Shown: positions 37,389 through 51,093, counted from the stretch's first letter. The stretch: 64,000 nucleotides of DNA from Sesamum alatum (GCA_034509735.1 JACGWO010000007.1:62001-126000); one strand, 5' to 3'. Notes: generated by a model not told the origin, from the letters alone. Numbers and translations are program-made.

Positions 37389-40300
37389 TTAGTCCCGGAA
37401 AATTGTTTGTGGCGTCCATTTGAGATGCAGATTCAGCCTTCCTGATTCAGTGCCATCAATGGGAAAACTGTCTTTGAATTCTCCTTCCAGTAAAGCCCTG
37501 GTGAGTGTCATGATGCATCTTCCCATTTTGTCCTGAAAAATCAAGCACAAATGCCGCAGCAATCAAACAATACAATACCAGTTCTCATACTCACAGATAT
37601 ATAGTTTATTGAGATAAATTTAGCTTGCTAACTGAGGCAGACAGGAAAAAGTTGATTCTGCTATGAGAATTACCTTTCCGAATGTGTCATGGTCGTAAAC
37701 TTCCAAGATTAGTAACTCATGTAACCCATCCTCCACCACAAAATCAAATGTTTGATTCCAAACTGGATTCAAGGTGTCATTGAGGACCTGAAAATAAGAG
37801 GAACATATTTATAGATAAAACCAGAGGAAGGGACAAGTAAAAGAGGACAACAATTAGAAGAGAAAATTTAATAAAAGAAGGGAAAAAAAAAATTCTCGAT
37901 CAAGCTTCACCAAGTTGGTTAGTAGCAAAAATGCAGAGGCAAAAGTGATTGACAACACTTCATTTTTCCCGAGGGCCGAGGACAACCAAGAAATCTGCTT
38001 TCTACAATTAAACTCTTACCCTAGTCTTGTTCTTCTGTTCAGACTTTTTCATTGTTAGCACCACAAAAGGATCAGATTTTCCCAAGAGATCTTTAGCTGG
38101 CAAGTTCTCAGCAGAGATCACTGTCACTGACAGAACTCCTCTAATAATGACATCCTTTTTCATCTGGGAAGCAGATTTCAGAGGATCATTTGAATCTGCT
38201 TCATCAATTACGTGTTTAAAGGCCTTCTCCACGGTCGTTAATCTGAAGTTAGGGTCAAATGGATTAAAAAATTCACTCTCAGCATTGAGAGGACAATACA
38301 GGAGCTCCAAATGCACCTACAATCAGAGTTAGATGTAAACCAAATCAGTGATGCAAGTGTGAGAAAATCCCATGAATAGCTAAACAAAATGATACACTCA
38401 TGAGAGTACATTCATGGAGTGACGAGAACTCATGAAAAGATAGGTTTTGGCTAGCTCACCTGACCACGGTTTTTCTGGTCTCTTTGGATCATCAGATCCT
38501 TCACCAGTTTCAACCACACAACTTTCACCTTTCCAGCCTCAAGCTCACTGAGCGGCACTTGAGCACAGCCAATCAATTCAGAAGCTTGAATTCCTTCATC
38601 ATCGTAAATTCTTATGGTCAAGTGTTGAGTAGATACATCCTCCACAACAAACTCAAAGTGCTCATTCCAAATTGGATTTGTTTGGTTGTTCTGAAAAATG
38701 TGATGGCATTTTACCACAACTAGAGAATAAGAAACAACTAAACAATTAAGGTCAAGATTCTTACGATTGTTTTGCTGAATTTTATCCTGTCACGCAGAGG
38801 ACGAACAAATAACTCGGCATAAGGATCGGATTTACCAATAATGTCTTTATTTGATAATTCCTTAGCTTCTATGAGCTTCACCTCCAAAGTTCCAACTGGC
38901 TTTAACTCTAGGTAACTGTAACAAGAAAAAAGATACTAATAAGACTTCATTTGAGACACATAATTCAAAGAAACAAATGCCTGTTTTGATCACAGGGTGA
39001 AGAGATAGTTGACCTATAATCTCCTGGTAATATGGGTATGATTTTTCGGACTGGCCAGGTAATAGAATCTTCAATAGCATCTCGTATTGTTTCCTATCAA
39101 AAAAAGATAAGACGAAGCATTACGAAATGAACATGTCATTCTTCATATACACCTTGAAGTGAGCACCAATACTAGGGGCATAGAATTTAAGTTGAATGCA
39201 CTGTGGTTATCAGTTAGGATTATGAACTGAGGACTGCCCTTTGAAAAAAAACGTTGCACACCGTTACACCATAAGCCTCATGTCTTCCTTCTCTTTTACT
39301 TAAGTGAGGATTTCCCTTTTTCTTGTATGACTTTTTACTTTATTTGAGGATCTCCCTTCTTTCTATGACTTTCCCAGAGCACTCTCCAATGTTCCTCCAG
39401 AAAAATCATTAGAACCCTATCTAAGAGTCTAGCACTAACGAATGAGAAGATAATTTATGAGAGATTTTCAAACCTCCAGAGCATCAGATATCCCTGGAAT
39501 TCCTGATATCTCACCACCAACCACTTTGAGGGTAAAGTCAAGATTTTTCTGCACGTAGACACACAAAAACGTGACATTCAAATTAAGGATTGTTTCCAAA
39601 CAAATAAAAGATAAAATAAAATAATGTTAAGAGATAACCTTTTCTCTCAAGGAATAACAAACAGCTCCAAAACAAGGAAACTCGTCAACTAATGGTTTGA
39701 ATATTAACCTGAATACCCCAGTGAATCCAATATTTTTTATCTGCAGTCAAAGAAAAGATTTAGCCTGAGACAGAACAGAGAAAGAGTAATGTGAAGTCAT
39801 GGTAAAAGTTGCTATTACCTGTATAGGTAGTGCCACTCCAACTCTAGTCTTAATATCGAGTATGAATTTAGGATTTCCATCCCACTGCAATTCTAATTCC
39901 ATAATTATCTCGTCCGGTGCACCTTCAATGATGGAAACTCCTATTTGCCACAAAATAAATAATGCACGACTGGTAAGCAAAGTCTATATAGGAAAAAATA
40001 GGATCAACATACTCACTTTAGGATGCATCACATACTTTTGGTCTTGACTTAGCATGCATAGCAACCTTATATTCTCAAACGCAGGATTTTCAGACACACT
40101 TAACAACAAGTAGAAACCAGTTAAAGAAAAAAGTTGCAATTGAATTAAAGTGGGCTGACAGAGTTATAGTTGAAGACTTGAGAATTCTTCAAAATTGATC
40201 CTCTTCCAACGACGCTAACTATGCATATAAAATAACAAAAAAGAAGAGCAAAGTTGTATGCCATGGATGCTAAATGATGGGATATTTTAAAGAGACGTGC

Positions 40301-41052
40301 CTGCGATGTGATAGTGCAGTTAAATTAATATCCAAACGGCCAATGCAAGATTACAAGGAAGTAAAGTGTTTGCGAGGTAGATGAGAAGAAATTGAAGTGA
40401 CCTGTGAACTGAGGTGCCACTGTACCAAGAGTCAACTTAGAAAACTGGAGAGATGTGAAAACTGCTGATCTGTATTGTTCAAGAATTGGCTCCACAGAGT
40501 TTCTTATTATCTCCGATGCTGCCTATGCAACAGAAGCACGTTTTCAGAAAAAGAAACGGAATATGAAGCTACTTGAGACAAAAAGAAAGAGTAAAGAAAG
40601 GAATTAACCTCGTCAACATAAGGCCATATTTTGTCAAGTTGATGATTGAGCCAAGTTAACTGCAAGGATTGAAAAAAGAGTAAGACAAAAAAGGCATGAA
40701 TTGAACGAAAGCTGGGAGGGAAGTGGTGACCTTCTGTCTCTGTGAAAAGACGACCCAAGGAGGGAGGAATTGATCGGCAAAGAGTTTCCTGGAATCTTCA
40801 ACTGTCATCCTTGCAAAAGCTGCAATTGCCGCTGCCTAATACATTATTTTTCCACAACAAAACTTTTAATTTCAATCAGAAAGATGAATAAGTTAATCTC
40901 TACATCATGTTAGTTAATAAGATGATGAGGAGGATAGAAAATCATACCAAATGAGTGCGACGTTTTGATCTGATATTCTGGTAGCGAGCAAAACCGACAA
41001 TCAAACTCATGCCAAATGCAAAACCCAAAACATAACCCAATATGAAACCCAT
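37389..41052 (-). CDS. SYT4: plant synaptotagmin, SYT4/SYT5 type (spliced)
   Basis: Thirteen exons join in phase to 565 residues: 41052-40948, 40835-40731, 40659-40609, 40522-40402, 39940-39819, 39740-39639, 39548-39474, 39093-39014, 38915-38765, 38690-38460, 38316-38020, 37787-37674, 37532-37389. The order is an N-terminal membrane anchor (MGFILGYVLGFAFGMSLIVG), an SMP lipid-transfer domain (from about LTWLNHQLDKIWPYVDE to ALEETIRDAIEDSITWP), then two C2 domains. C2A has the Asp ligands in IIGKSDPYAELF and RIYDDEGI; C2B has LLGKSDPFVVL and EVYDHDTFGKDKMG. The layout is that of plant E-Syt-like proteins that tether the ER to the plasma membrane. The C-terminal C2 and the length favour the SYT4/5 (NTMC2T2) clade over SYT1. 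The symbol is chosen from similarity and from the SPS neighbour, as at Arabidopsis AT5G11100; SYT5 is the alternative. Confidence 0.88.
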
Positions 41053-41380
41053 ATCTTTACACCACCAAGATTGCTCAATTAATGAACTTTTAGAGATGCT
41101 ATTGCTGCTTCCTAACTTGTAAGAAGAAGAAGAAGAAGAGAGGTGTTGATGAGTATTGTTTTGTATTTGGGTTCTTGTTGCTCTCTATTTTCAGGAGCAG
41201 ATTTTTAGTTGCATGTGTAAATTGAAGGAATGAAATATGAGTGAATAATCTTTTAGTAGTTGTTGTTGTGTTTGAGTTGGGATATGGTAAAGGCTAGTAA
41301 TAAAGAATAATTAGTTATTGTTAGAATCTATACCTTTCTTCCACCTTCTGCAACGTATGGCTAAGGCAAAGCAGCGTAAT

Positions 41381-43136
41381 GGGTTAATTATATTTAGAAC
41401 CCCTCTAAAAATGAAATATTACACTTTTCCCAAAAAAAATTTGAAATTATACTTAAACTCCCCTAAAAAAATTTTTATTTACACCTGAGCCCCTTCTATT
41501 AGAGTTTGAATGAAAAATATTTACGTCAGCTGATGCATTTAATTATTTATATCCCCATATTTCAAAGATATGATGCTTGTTCTTGGACTTATTTATTGCA
41601 TTTTAGGAGCGTTTATGGATAAAAGACGAGTTGCAAGAAAATAGCTCAAATGCGAAAAAGATCCAAAAATTCTGCAGAACCACATCCAGGTTAACCCGTG
41701 ACCCACGAGCTATCAAACATGAGTTGGACAAAAATTGAAAAACTAATGACTCTAGGACTGACTTTTAACACTATGTATAGGCATATTATTCCCATGTGAC
41801 TAGCTTTAGAAGTTTGGTAGTGATAGCACTAGGAAAGGAAGAAAAAGAGTTTTATGGTAAGAGGATTCTTTTCCTGTCCTACCATATTAAGGACTTAGTA
41901 TAAAAGGGGAATGTCAAAGAGAGAGGAGTTCATCGAATTTTCTATAGAAGAGAACACTGAAATCAACGTTTGGAGCAAAGGAAAAAACAACGAGGCAAGT
42001 GAGAAGTCGATCCGGCACCGGAGTGACAGCCGTTCAAGCCTGACTTTTGACTCCATGAGTTTATTCTAAATCTTTCTTCTTTGTTTTAGTTGTAGTTAGT
42101 ATGAACGGCTTTATTTTTGCTAGAGCTTATTTGAAAACCTAATTGAGACAATATTTTGAGTATTTTCTCGGACTTATCTGCGACGTCATTTTCACATATC
42201 CATAAATTGTTATGCTTGTTATTATTTGAGAGTTTGATCACCCCTTAGATTGAGTTAATTACATTGATGAACTAAAAGAGAATTCAACATAATGGAATTG
42301 GTAATTCATAGTGTGGATTGAATGATATGTAGACATACATAGGTATGATTCATCTAGTTGGACAGATGTTTCACAGATTGTAATGTATTATTCTCATGAG
42401 TTTTAGAAATGAAGAATTCACTAATTCTTTAGTGGTAATAGGTTTGGTATAACTCGAAAGAGTATATCAGATTGACTTGGAAAAAATCTCCATATATGAA
42501 AATACTTGTATGTTAGATTAATCCATTAATATCGCTTTCATTGGATCAATTTGGTAGACCTATAGGCTGCCTTAGCATCACATCTATATCTGAATTTTCT
42601 CCACGTGATCGTGTGTCATAGTATTTCTTCGCAATTTCTCATACTAGTTGTGATTCACTCAACTTTCGGTCATTCAAATAATTAGGAATTAGTTGTAGTT
42701 TTGGTAATTATTTTATTAAATCTTTGTGGGATCGATACTTTTTGTATTACTTGATAACTAGTGCACTTGCTAGTGGCATATACTTATTTTTGCAATCATC
42801 AGCCAAAAAAATTACATAAATTTTAAAGGTGCCACTCATTTAACATTGTTATGTATATTTTTGTACTTATAAAGAGATAAATGTAACATATATATATGAA
42901 GTGAGGTTAACATTATTACATTTTTCTCTTTATAAGTACAAAAATTATTTAATGGGATGTTAAATGAGGGTAATTAAAATTTTTTATGTAATTTTGTCAG
43001 CATTTTTCATCTAAATCGTAACAAATAGGGTCAAATCCAAATAATGAATTTTTAGAAGGGGTGTAAATATAATTTTATAAATTTTTTAGGAAAAAATATA
43101 ATTTTATATTTTAGGGGGTCTAAATCTAATTAACCC
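41381..43136. mobile_element. large inverted-repeat-bounded element, non-coding
   Basis: The left end GGGTTAATTATATTTAGAAC and the reverse complement of the right end (GGGTTAATTAGATTTAGACC) match, and similarity continues with indels for about 150 bases (left to near 41535, right from near 42998), both arms containing poly-pyrimidine words and a TGAAAAAT...CAGC terminus. The 1.2-kb interior has no open frame. It contains a TATAAAAGG-like word at 41900 and long AT-rich DNA. No convincing target duplication was found at the outer borders. It could be an old DNA transposon or a foldback element. Confidence 0.55.
42811..42992. mobile_element. palindromic MITE nested in the larger element
   Basis: Begins ATTACATAAATTTTAA and ends as its near inverse TTTTTATGTAAT. 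The two arms of about 75 bases pair throughout, for example ACTCATTTAACAT with ATGTTAAATGAG, and TTTGTACTTATAAAGAG with CTCTTTATAAGTACAAA. The short centre is AT-rich with an AT run. It has no coding content and lies just inside the right arm of the 41381-43136 element. Confidence 0.75.
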
Positions 43137-43640
43137 AAAAGATATTGTGTCCATTACATCTTGTTGGGTAAAGGCCTAAAAGTCTAAAGTAGGGGTGGTG
43201 TTGATGTTGGTATTGGGCTTGGGCCAAGAACATCAAAAACAGAAAAGAGAATTTTGGTTTGGTTTGGGCTTCGGACAGGTTTTGAGCGGAACAGGAAAGG
43301 GAAAGCATTAACCAATAACCATAGTCAAACAAACCTCTCTCGCTTCGGAGTTTGGAGTTCGGAGTTCGGAGTTGTTCCTCCACCTGCCATCATTTCATTT
43401 AACTACCTATACCACACACACACACTAGCTACATGCAAATTACAATAACCGCCTCTTTCTCTCTCTCTCGATCGAATGTGACTGAATGGATGAATTGAAT
43501 GAATTCTGAGTCCTAAGCAGATAATAATATCACATATATCTCATCCAAAACGCTCTCAGCACAAGAGAAAGAATCATAATCATTCCCCCCCCATCAGTGA
43601 TCAGTCACGACGACGTACGCCTCTTTAATTTCATTTCCAA

Positions 43641-46600
43641 ATGGCCGGAAACGACTGGATAAATAGTTACCTGGAGGCCATCCTCGACGTCGATACTGGG
43701 ATCGACGATCAGAAATCATCTCTTCTCTTGCGGGAGAGAGGCCGCTTCAGCCCCGCCCAATACTTCGTTGAAGAAGTCATCACCGGCTTCAATGAGACCG
43801 ATCTCCACCGCTCTTGGGTTCGGGTACTGCGTGCCTACTGCCTAATGCCTATCTATATATGCATGTTACGCTTTTTTCAACCTCCCCAACTTCTCATGCA
43901 TATATATAACATTCATTTGGATTTAAATTTAATTCCTATACTTGTGGTGTTTACTACTTCAATTCAATCTGTTTTCCATTATGATTTTTAGGCATCATCA
44001 ATTAGGAATTCTGAGGAGAGGAACACAAGGTTGGAGAATATGTGTTGGAGGATTTGGACCTTGGCCCGCAGGAAGAAACAGGTTTCCTAATTTACTTGTT
44101 TCTCTTCACAATATATCCAGATTGCTATGCCCTCTCTAGTCACAGTGTCTCCTGCTCCCAATTACCACCTCTTTCAATATGCTTTTCACATTAATTTATT
44201 TAACTAATTATTCAGGTATTGTGTGTTTTGCATGTTCAACTTAATAATTGCACTTCTAGATTGAGGGTGAAGAAGCACAACGTAGGGCAAAAAGGCATCT
44301 TGAACGTGAAAAAGCTCGTAGAGAGGCAACTGCTGATATGTCAGAAGACTTATCAGAAGGAGAAAAGGGGGATATAGTTGGTGATATTTCTGCTCATGGT
44401 GATAGTGCCAAAGGCAGAATGCCAAGGGTTAGTTCTGTTGATATGATGGCGAATTTGGTTACTCAAAATAAGGATAAGAAACTTTATCTTGTCCTCATCA
44501 GGTATGGGATTGCTTCAACCCTCACATCTACAAGACCATTACCGGCCTGTTAATTGTTATATATCACTATCACCCACAATATCTCTTCTTGCACACAATT
44601 ATTTTCTATCCTCATGTTGAAAAGAAGTAGGGTGTAGTATTAATTAATCTAGGGTATCCATTTTTCTCTCTCGCAGTCTTCATGGCTTGATCCGTGGAGA
44701 GAACATGGAACTTGGTCGGGATTCTGATACAGGAGGTCAGGTAGACTCAGGCTCCAACTTTTTCAACAATATCTTTTAACTTGGTGGTGATCTGATTATC
44801 AGTTAATTGACAAGCACATAAGCCGCTCTGGGGCATGCTTCTACTTTTGTGTTTCAGGTAAAATACGTTGTGGAATTAGCCAGAGCCTTGGGTTCAATGC
44901 CTGGAGTTTATCGTGTCGATTTGCTTACAAGGCAAGTATTGTCACCTGATGTGGACTGGACGTATGGTGAACCAACAGAGATGCTAAATCCGCTAAACCC
45001 TGAGGACAACATGAATGAAACTGGTGAGAGTGGTGGTGCATATATAATCCGCATACCCTTTGGCCCAAAAGACAAGTACCTCTCCAAAGAAGTTCTCTGG
45101 CCCCATATTCCAGAATTTGTTGATGGTGCATTAGGCCACATTCTACAGATGTCTAAGGTTCTTGGGAAGCAAATTGGCATCGAGCAACCACTCTGGCCTA
45201 TTGCTATTCATGGGCACTATGCAGATGCAGGAAATTCTGCTGCTCTCCTGTCTGGAGCTCTCAATGTGCCAATGATTTTCACTGGCCATTCACTTGGACG
45301 GGACAAGCTAGAACAACTCTTAAAGCAAGGGAGGCAATCGAGGGAGGAGATAAATTCGACATACAAAATAATGCGGCGTATAGAGGCTGAGGAGATGACT
45401 CTTGATGATGCTGAGGTAATAATTACCAGCACAAGACAGGAAATAGAAGAGCAGTGGCGTCTGTACGATGGATTTGATCCGGTTTTAGAGCGGAAACTTC
45501 GAGCTCGTATCAAGCGCAATGTTAGTTGTTACGGAAGGTTCATGCCACGCATGGTTGTAAGTCCTCTTTACTCGTCTTTTCACCATGTACAAAAAAAGAA
45601 AAAAGAAAAAAATTCAATTCTCTTTTGTAAGTCTATATCCATTCATTTCAAATGCGCTTGCCTTTTCCTCTGTGGAAATAGGCCTTCATTCTCCATGTCT
45701 CCCTAGCTCTTGTACCATGCACATGAAATTTCTAAGTTATTTTCAATGTTGTTTCAGGTAATTCCCCCTGGAATGGAGTTCCGTAATGTTGTTCCACATG
45801 ATGGAGATATTGATGTAGAAGCAGAAGGAAATGGAGATGGTTCTGGAACTCCAGATCCTCCCATTTGGTCAGAGGTTTGATCTATTCTCTGTTCTCTGAA
45901 TATACTTCCTTGTGAAGAATTGTGCCATAACCATGATCCCAAATCAAATTATTCCATATTTATCAACAAATAAGTCTAAGGTTTTCTTATCCCTTATGGG
46001 TGAAACTATTAACTTTATGCTATTTTTAAGCTCTGTTTTCATAATTTGCGGCAGATCATGCGTTTCTTTACCAATCCACGCAAGCCAATGATACTTGCTC
46101 TTGCTAGGCCAGATCCAAAGAAGAATTTAATCACTTTGGTTAAAGCTTTTGGAGAGTGTCGCCCATTGAGGGATCTTGCTAACCTTGTACGTAATAGCTT
46201 TTCAATTTCACATATTCCTGCTAAGAAACAGAAAATCAGTTGAGTGGTGTGGAAAGGCAATTTTTTGTCCTGCTTTCAATTGATTCAATATTTTCTATCT
46301 TAATTTGTTGCAGACGTTGATAATGGGAAATAGGGATGCAATTGATGATATGTCTACTACGAATTCATCTGTCCTCCTTTCTATACTCAAATTGATTGAC
46401 AAATATGACCTGTATGGTCATGTCGCCTATCCTAAACATCATAAGCAATCCGATGTTCCTGATATATACCGTCTGGCTGCAAAAACAAAGGTGTGAATTA
46501 CATGAAGATGAGACCTTTTTTTCTATAAATATGGATTGCCTAATCTTAATGGATTTTGTAGGGTGTTTTCATCAATCCAGCTTTTATTGAGCCATTTGGT

Positions 46601-48498
46601 CTCACCTTAATTGAGGTGCCCCCAAAGTCCTCTTCTTATGATTATCAATATTTTATATATAATCCAATGATCAAAATCCATTGTCCCTAAGCAGGCAGCA
46701 GCTCGAGGCCTGCCTATTGTTGCCACAAAAAATGGAGGTCCAGTTGACATTCATCGGGTTTGTTGGCTAAGAGAAGTCTATACATGACTTCAACAAGCTT
46801 TCTCATTTCTTTATCGTCACTGTAGTAAGATACTTTGTGCTAGTTCTTCCACATTAACACCAAAATTGTTTTAGGTTCTTGATAATGGTGTTCTAGTCGA
46901 CCCACATAATCAGCAGGCCATTGCTGATGCTCTCCGGAAGCTTGTTGCTGATAAGCAGCTTTGGGCCAGATGTAGGGATAATGGGTTGAAAAATATTCAT
47001 CTTTTCTCATGGCCCGAGCATTGCAAGACATATCTAGCCCGAGTAACCAGTTGCAAGCAAAGGCAGCCAAAATGGCAAACAAATGATGATGCCTATGCAG
47101 ATTCAGAATCTGATTCTCCTGGAAGTTCCTTGAGAGATATTCAAGATCTGTCATTAAGTCTGAAAATTTCATTAGATGGTGACAGGAATGATGTCACATC
47201 AGTTTTAAAAGGTCAAGAAACCGCTGTTGACCAGAAAAACCAGGTCAAGAGTGCACCTTTGAAGTTGGCAGCAAATGAGTCCATGGAAAAACCAGAAAAT
47301 TGTAGGTTTCCAGCATTGAGGATGAGGAAGTTCATCTTATTCATTGCTGTGGATAGTGATTCATTAGCTGATATTCTAGATATTACCAAAATAATAGTTG
47401 AAGCTGCAGGTAGGACGGATAAGGACCCTCAGTCTATTGGCTTCATTTTATCTACATCTTGGAGTATGTCTGAAATAAACTGTCTTCTGGAGAAGGCTGG
47501 TCTAAAGTCCAGTTATTTTGATGCATTTATCTGCAACAGTGGCAGTGAGATATACTACCCATCTCCAAGTCCGGGACAAAATTCTTCTGAATCACAGTAT
47601 ATGGTAGACTCAGATTATCAGTCTCACATTCATTATCGTTGGGGAGGAGAGAGCTTGAGGAATACTTTGGTAAGGTGGGCTGCTTCTGTCAATGATGATA
47701 TGAAAGACAAGCATGAACCTGTAATCACTGAACTTGACTCTGGATCTTCACATTGCTATGAATTTAGAGTGCAAGATGCAGCATTGGTAAGTTCATGTTT
47801 ATAAAAGGAATCAGGAGGACTTCATTACTCTGAACTCCTCTCTCTTTAATCTTTCTTTGTTTCCTGGAATATGTCCGATCTTTAATCCTCACGCTATATA
47901 TGTTCTCAGTTTAGTTAACTTATTCTATCGCTGCAGGTTCCCCCTTTCAAGGAACTCAGGAAATTGATGAGAATTCAGGCCCTTCGATGCCATGCTGTAT
48001 ATTGTAAAAATGGAGAAAGGATAAATGTGATTCCTGTCCTGGCTTCTCGAGCTCAATCCCTTAGGTACAGAGTCATCAATTCTTTTAGTGGTTCATAAGG
48101 AGTTCTTTTAGTGATACAATATTTCAATTGCATCTCTGTATAACATGTCCAAGTTCTTGCGACTTAGAACCGTTATTTTGAAGACATCTTTTGTTTCTAT
48201 CTGTTAACGACGATTTTCCAACAGGTACTTGCATGTCCGATGGGGTATAGACATATCAAATGTTGTGTTTTTTGTGGGAGAGTGTGGAGATTCTGATTAT
48301 GAAGCATTGCTTGGTGGACTACACAAAACTGTAATCCTAAAAGGACAGTGCAATGGTGCAAGTAAAATTCACACCAACAGAAGCTATCCTCTTGAACACG
48401 TAGTACCAACAGATGATCCAAAAACCATTCAATGTGAAAAATGCGACAGGGATGGTATCAAAGCAATACTAGGAAAACTAGGTGTTATTAAGGTTTAG
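43641..48498 (+). CDS. SPS: sucrose-phosphate synthase (spliced)
   Basis: Thirteen exons join in phase to 1,044 residues: 43641-43823, 43992-44081, 44260-44501, 44677-44740, 44858-45556, 45758-45874, 46055-46186, 46314-46490, 46562-46615, 46695-46757, 46875-47786, 47937-48064, 48225-48498. Sucrose-phosphate synthase makes sucrose-6-phosphate from UDP-glucose and fructose-6-phosphate in the cytosol. It starts [17 protein letters not shown] and carries the GT4 synthase domain with [31 protein letters not shown] [45 protein letters not shown] and the UDP-binding block [21 protein letters not shown] linker follows, then a C-terminal SPP-like domain ([52 protein letters not shown]). The Ser of RVSSVDMM near residue 160 matches the regulatory phosphorylation site mapped in spinach. 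Length fits family A; the position favours an SPS2-type orthologue (AT5G11110). Confidence 0.95.
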
Positions 48499-48968
48499 TC
48501 GATCAAAGCCTTTTTGATGTTATCTTTTCCTGCTGCTTTTTCTGGTGGGCATCTGGGGGAAATTTCTGACATTTAGTTAATAGGTGAAGTTTTTCTGTTA
48601 CTCCTTATTCCTTCAGTTCATTGCATTCTGTGTGTAAAGGTTCCTCATCGAGCTAGAAATAATTGTTTGGTTCTTTGGTATAAATGAGCTAGTTATAAAT
48701 GAATGCAGGGATAATTAGAGCTTAATGTGCAGAGTGTTATCAGAAAACATTTAGCCACTGCAGTGTAGTGTAATCTACCTTTCTTAACATATCATCTGTG
48801 AATGTCAAAATTAGGCTTGATTTCTAAATACTGGTGGAGCGACTTTTTTTTTCTTTTTATTCCCTCTCCCCACGCACCCACTCACGGACACACCCAAAAT
48901 TGAACCCAAGACTTATAGAAGAGATCTTGAAACCCAAACCGCATGGTTGTCCCCTAAGGTACAACAGA
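48499..48968. other. 3' UTR and downstream spacer of SPS
   Basis: About the first 300 bases are presumed 3' UTR. From about 48840 a pyrimidine-rich stretch leads into the flank that is duplicated around the gypsy element. No gene is seen. Confidence 0.5.
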
Positions 48969-49117
48969 CTACATCACGCTGTCGATGTGACTCCTGTGAT
49001 ATTATGGCGGAGCGCATCAAGTATTAACAATAAAGCTTGCTGGCCCGAAATTGAAATGTTGACTGTATGTTGTTCTTGTTCCACATGGTGTTAGACAGAC
49101 AGATTAGTATTGAACTG
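48969..49117 (+). repeat. left copy of ~150-bp direct repeat flanking the gypsy element
   Basis: Begins CTACATCACG and ends GTATTGAACTG immediately before the 5' LTR. It matches 56727-56881 with a handful of substitutions and a short indel near its start (landmarks GATATTATGGCGGAGCGCAT and TTGTTCCACATGGTGTTAGA). Confidence 0.9.
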
Positions 49118-49585
49118 TGATAGGAGTTATACCCCATATATGCCGAAAAGACATAAATACCTTCAAAGAAAGGTCAAAATTACATATGGGCTTGATGACC
49201 CCCGCGCAACACAGTCGGGTCGCTACCCGTGACCCGTCCCGGATACGCGACCCGAACCCGTTCAAGAAGACCCGAGATCTGGACCCTTGGTCTCTTGACA
49301 GCTGAAGCCTTGAGATGACGCCACGTGGACCAGGCAAGTACACGTGTTTGGCTCTATAAATACTACGGTTCCATCGCATTAATGGTAAGATTTATTGATA
49401 GCATTCGACCTACACTCCTACTTAGATCGCATATTTGCCATCTCAAGCTCGTGCTGACTTAAGCATCGGAGGGTCCTGGCTAGGCTCACGTTTGCTTTCT
49501 TCTTAGGTACCCATACTGTCCAGGTGTCAGGTGGAGGTCCCTAATTCCAGACTTCACTAGAGATCGCTACCTGCGACCTGGATTA
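49118..49585 (+). repeat. 5' LTR of the gypsy element
   Basis: Starts TGATAGGAGTTATACCCC and ends just before the TTGGCGCCGTCTG primer site. A promoter-like CTATAAATAC lies near 49353. The LTR is distinctly more GC-rich than the host DNA around it. The 3' border is approximate. Confidence 0.7.
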
Positions 49586-49635
49586 GTTGGCGCCGTCTGT
49601 GGGAACTATCTTGAGAAGAGCACTTAAGTTTCGAG

Positions 49636-51093
49636 ATGGAAGGACCATCAGGAGGCGAACAAACACCAGGCAACTTTAATGACCCTATTTCGCGACCTGG
49701 AGAGCAAATTCTTCAGATCACCAGAAACGAATTGCAAAGGATGATCGATGAAGCTGCACGGAACGCGACCAGAAATGCCATAGTTGAATATGAGAGGCGA
49801 ACTGCGACCCCATATGCGCACGATTCAATGAAACATCAGTTATTCAAAGGAAAAGAGGTGGAAGGTGACTCGAAGGAAGTAACTAGCAAAGGGATGCCTG
49901 AGAAAGGCACATAAATCGAACTTTCAGATGAAGCTTCAAGTGAAAAAGGAAGAACTAGAAGGAGAGAGCATGGAATATCAAGGGCGGAGGTGGAGAACGT
50001 CGGTCGCCAAATCGAAAGGTTGTGGTTGTGAATAGACGAGCTGAAGAGAAAATGAGAGATAGTGGCCCAAAATAGGAATTCACCGTTCACAAACAAAGTG
50101 TTGACTGAGGTCGTGGATCCCAGCTTCCGGATGCCCGATCTACCTAAATACGATGGGACCAAGGACCCGCAAGAACACGTCTCAACATTTGAATTGGTAA
50201 TGAATTTGTATAGTCAATCTGATTCAATTAACGCAAAAATTTTCGTGACCACCTTGACAGGGAAAGCGCAAGAATGGTTCACCAGCTTACCAAGTGGAGC
50301 GATAGACTCGTACAAGCAGTTGATTCAGAAATTCACATTCCATTTTGCAAGTAAGAAAAAACAGAGGAGGTCAACTACCTACTTGTTCACCATAAGATAG
50401 AAAGACGATGAGTCGTTAAAAAGTTTCGTAGGAAGGTTCAATAATGAGACCCTAGAAGTTCAGGACCTCCGGATTGACATGATGATAAACATTCTTATTC
50501 ATGGTTTGAAAAAAGGACCGTTTGCTTCAGCACTTGCAAGAGATCCACCAGAGGACGTAGAACAGTTGATGAAAATGACACAAAAGTACATAAACGAGGA
50601 AGAGATGAATGCAATGAAAGATGGGGAATGGACGAACAGAGATCGCGATGCTGGAGGTCGAGATCGCGGGAGAGACAGGCGGGTCAGATCTGAGAAAGAT
50701 CGAGAAACACCCTACCAACCCAGGTACCACAAATACACGCCTTTGAATGCTTCAAGGGCGAGGATGATGATGATGGTAGAAAAAGATAACGTGTTGCAAT
50801 GGCCTAAGAGAACGTGGGCTACCCCGGCCAAGAAATACTTGGGATTGAAGTACTGTAAGTTTCATAGAGAAAAAGGGCATGACACAGATGATTGCTACCA
50901 ACTAAAAGATGAGATAGAAAGGTTAGTCAGACAAGGGTTCTTCAAGGACTACATTAGAGGGACGCGCGACCATGAGTGCGAGCCAAGGAATGATAGAAGG
51001 GAAAGATCACGAAGTAGATGATGAAGCAGGGAGCGATTTTGTAGAAAAGAACGAAAAGAAGAAAAAGGGGATGAGGTAGATGACAACGCTCCT
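49636..51093 (+). pseudogene. gypsy gag (broken)
   Basis: Begins MEGPSGGEQTPGNFNDP. The retrotransposon gag core is recognisable at 50110-50480 (FRMPDLPKYDGTKDPQEHV, then LTGKAQEWFTSLP and SKKQQR-like KKKQRRS), followed by a Lys/Arg/Asp-rich segment and a Zn-knuckle-like block around KYCKFHREKGHDTDDCYQLK (50850-50910). In-frame stops occur at 49912, 50029, 50053, 50398, 51019 and 51022, all in the same reading frame, with coding resuming after each one. Confidence 0.85.
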
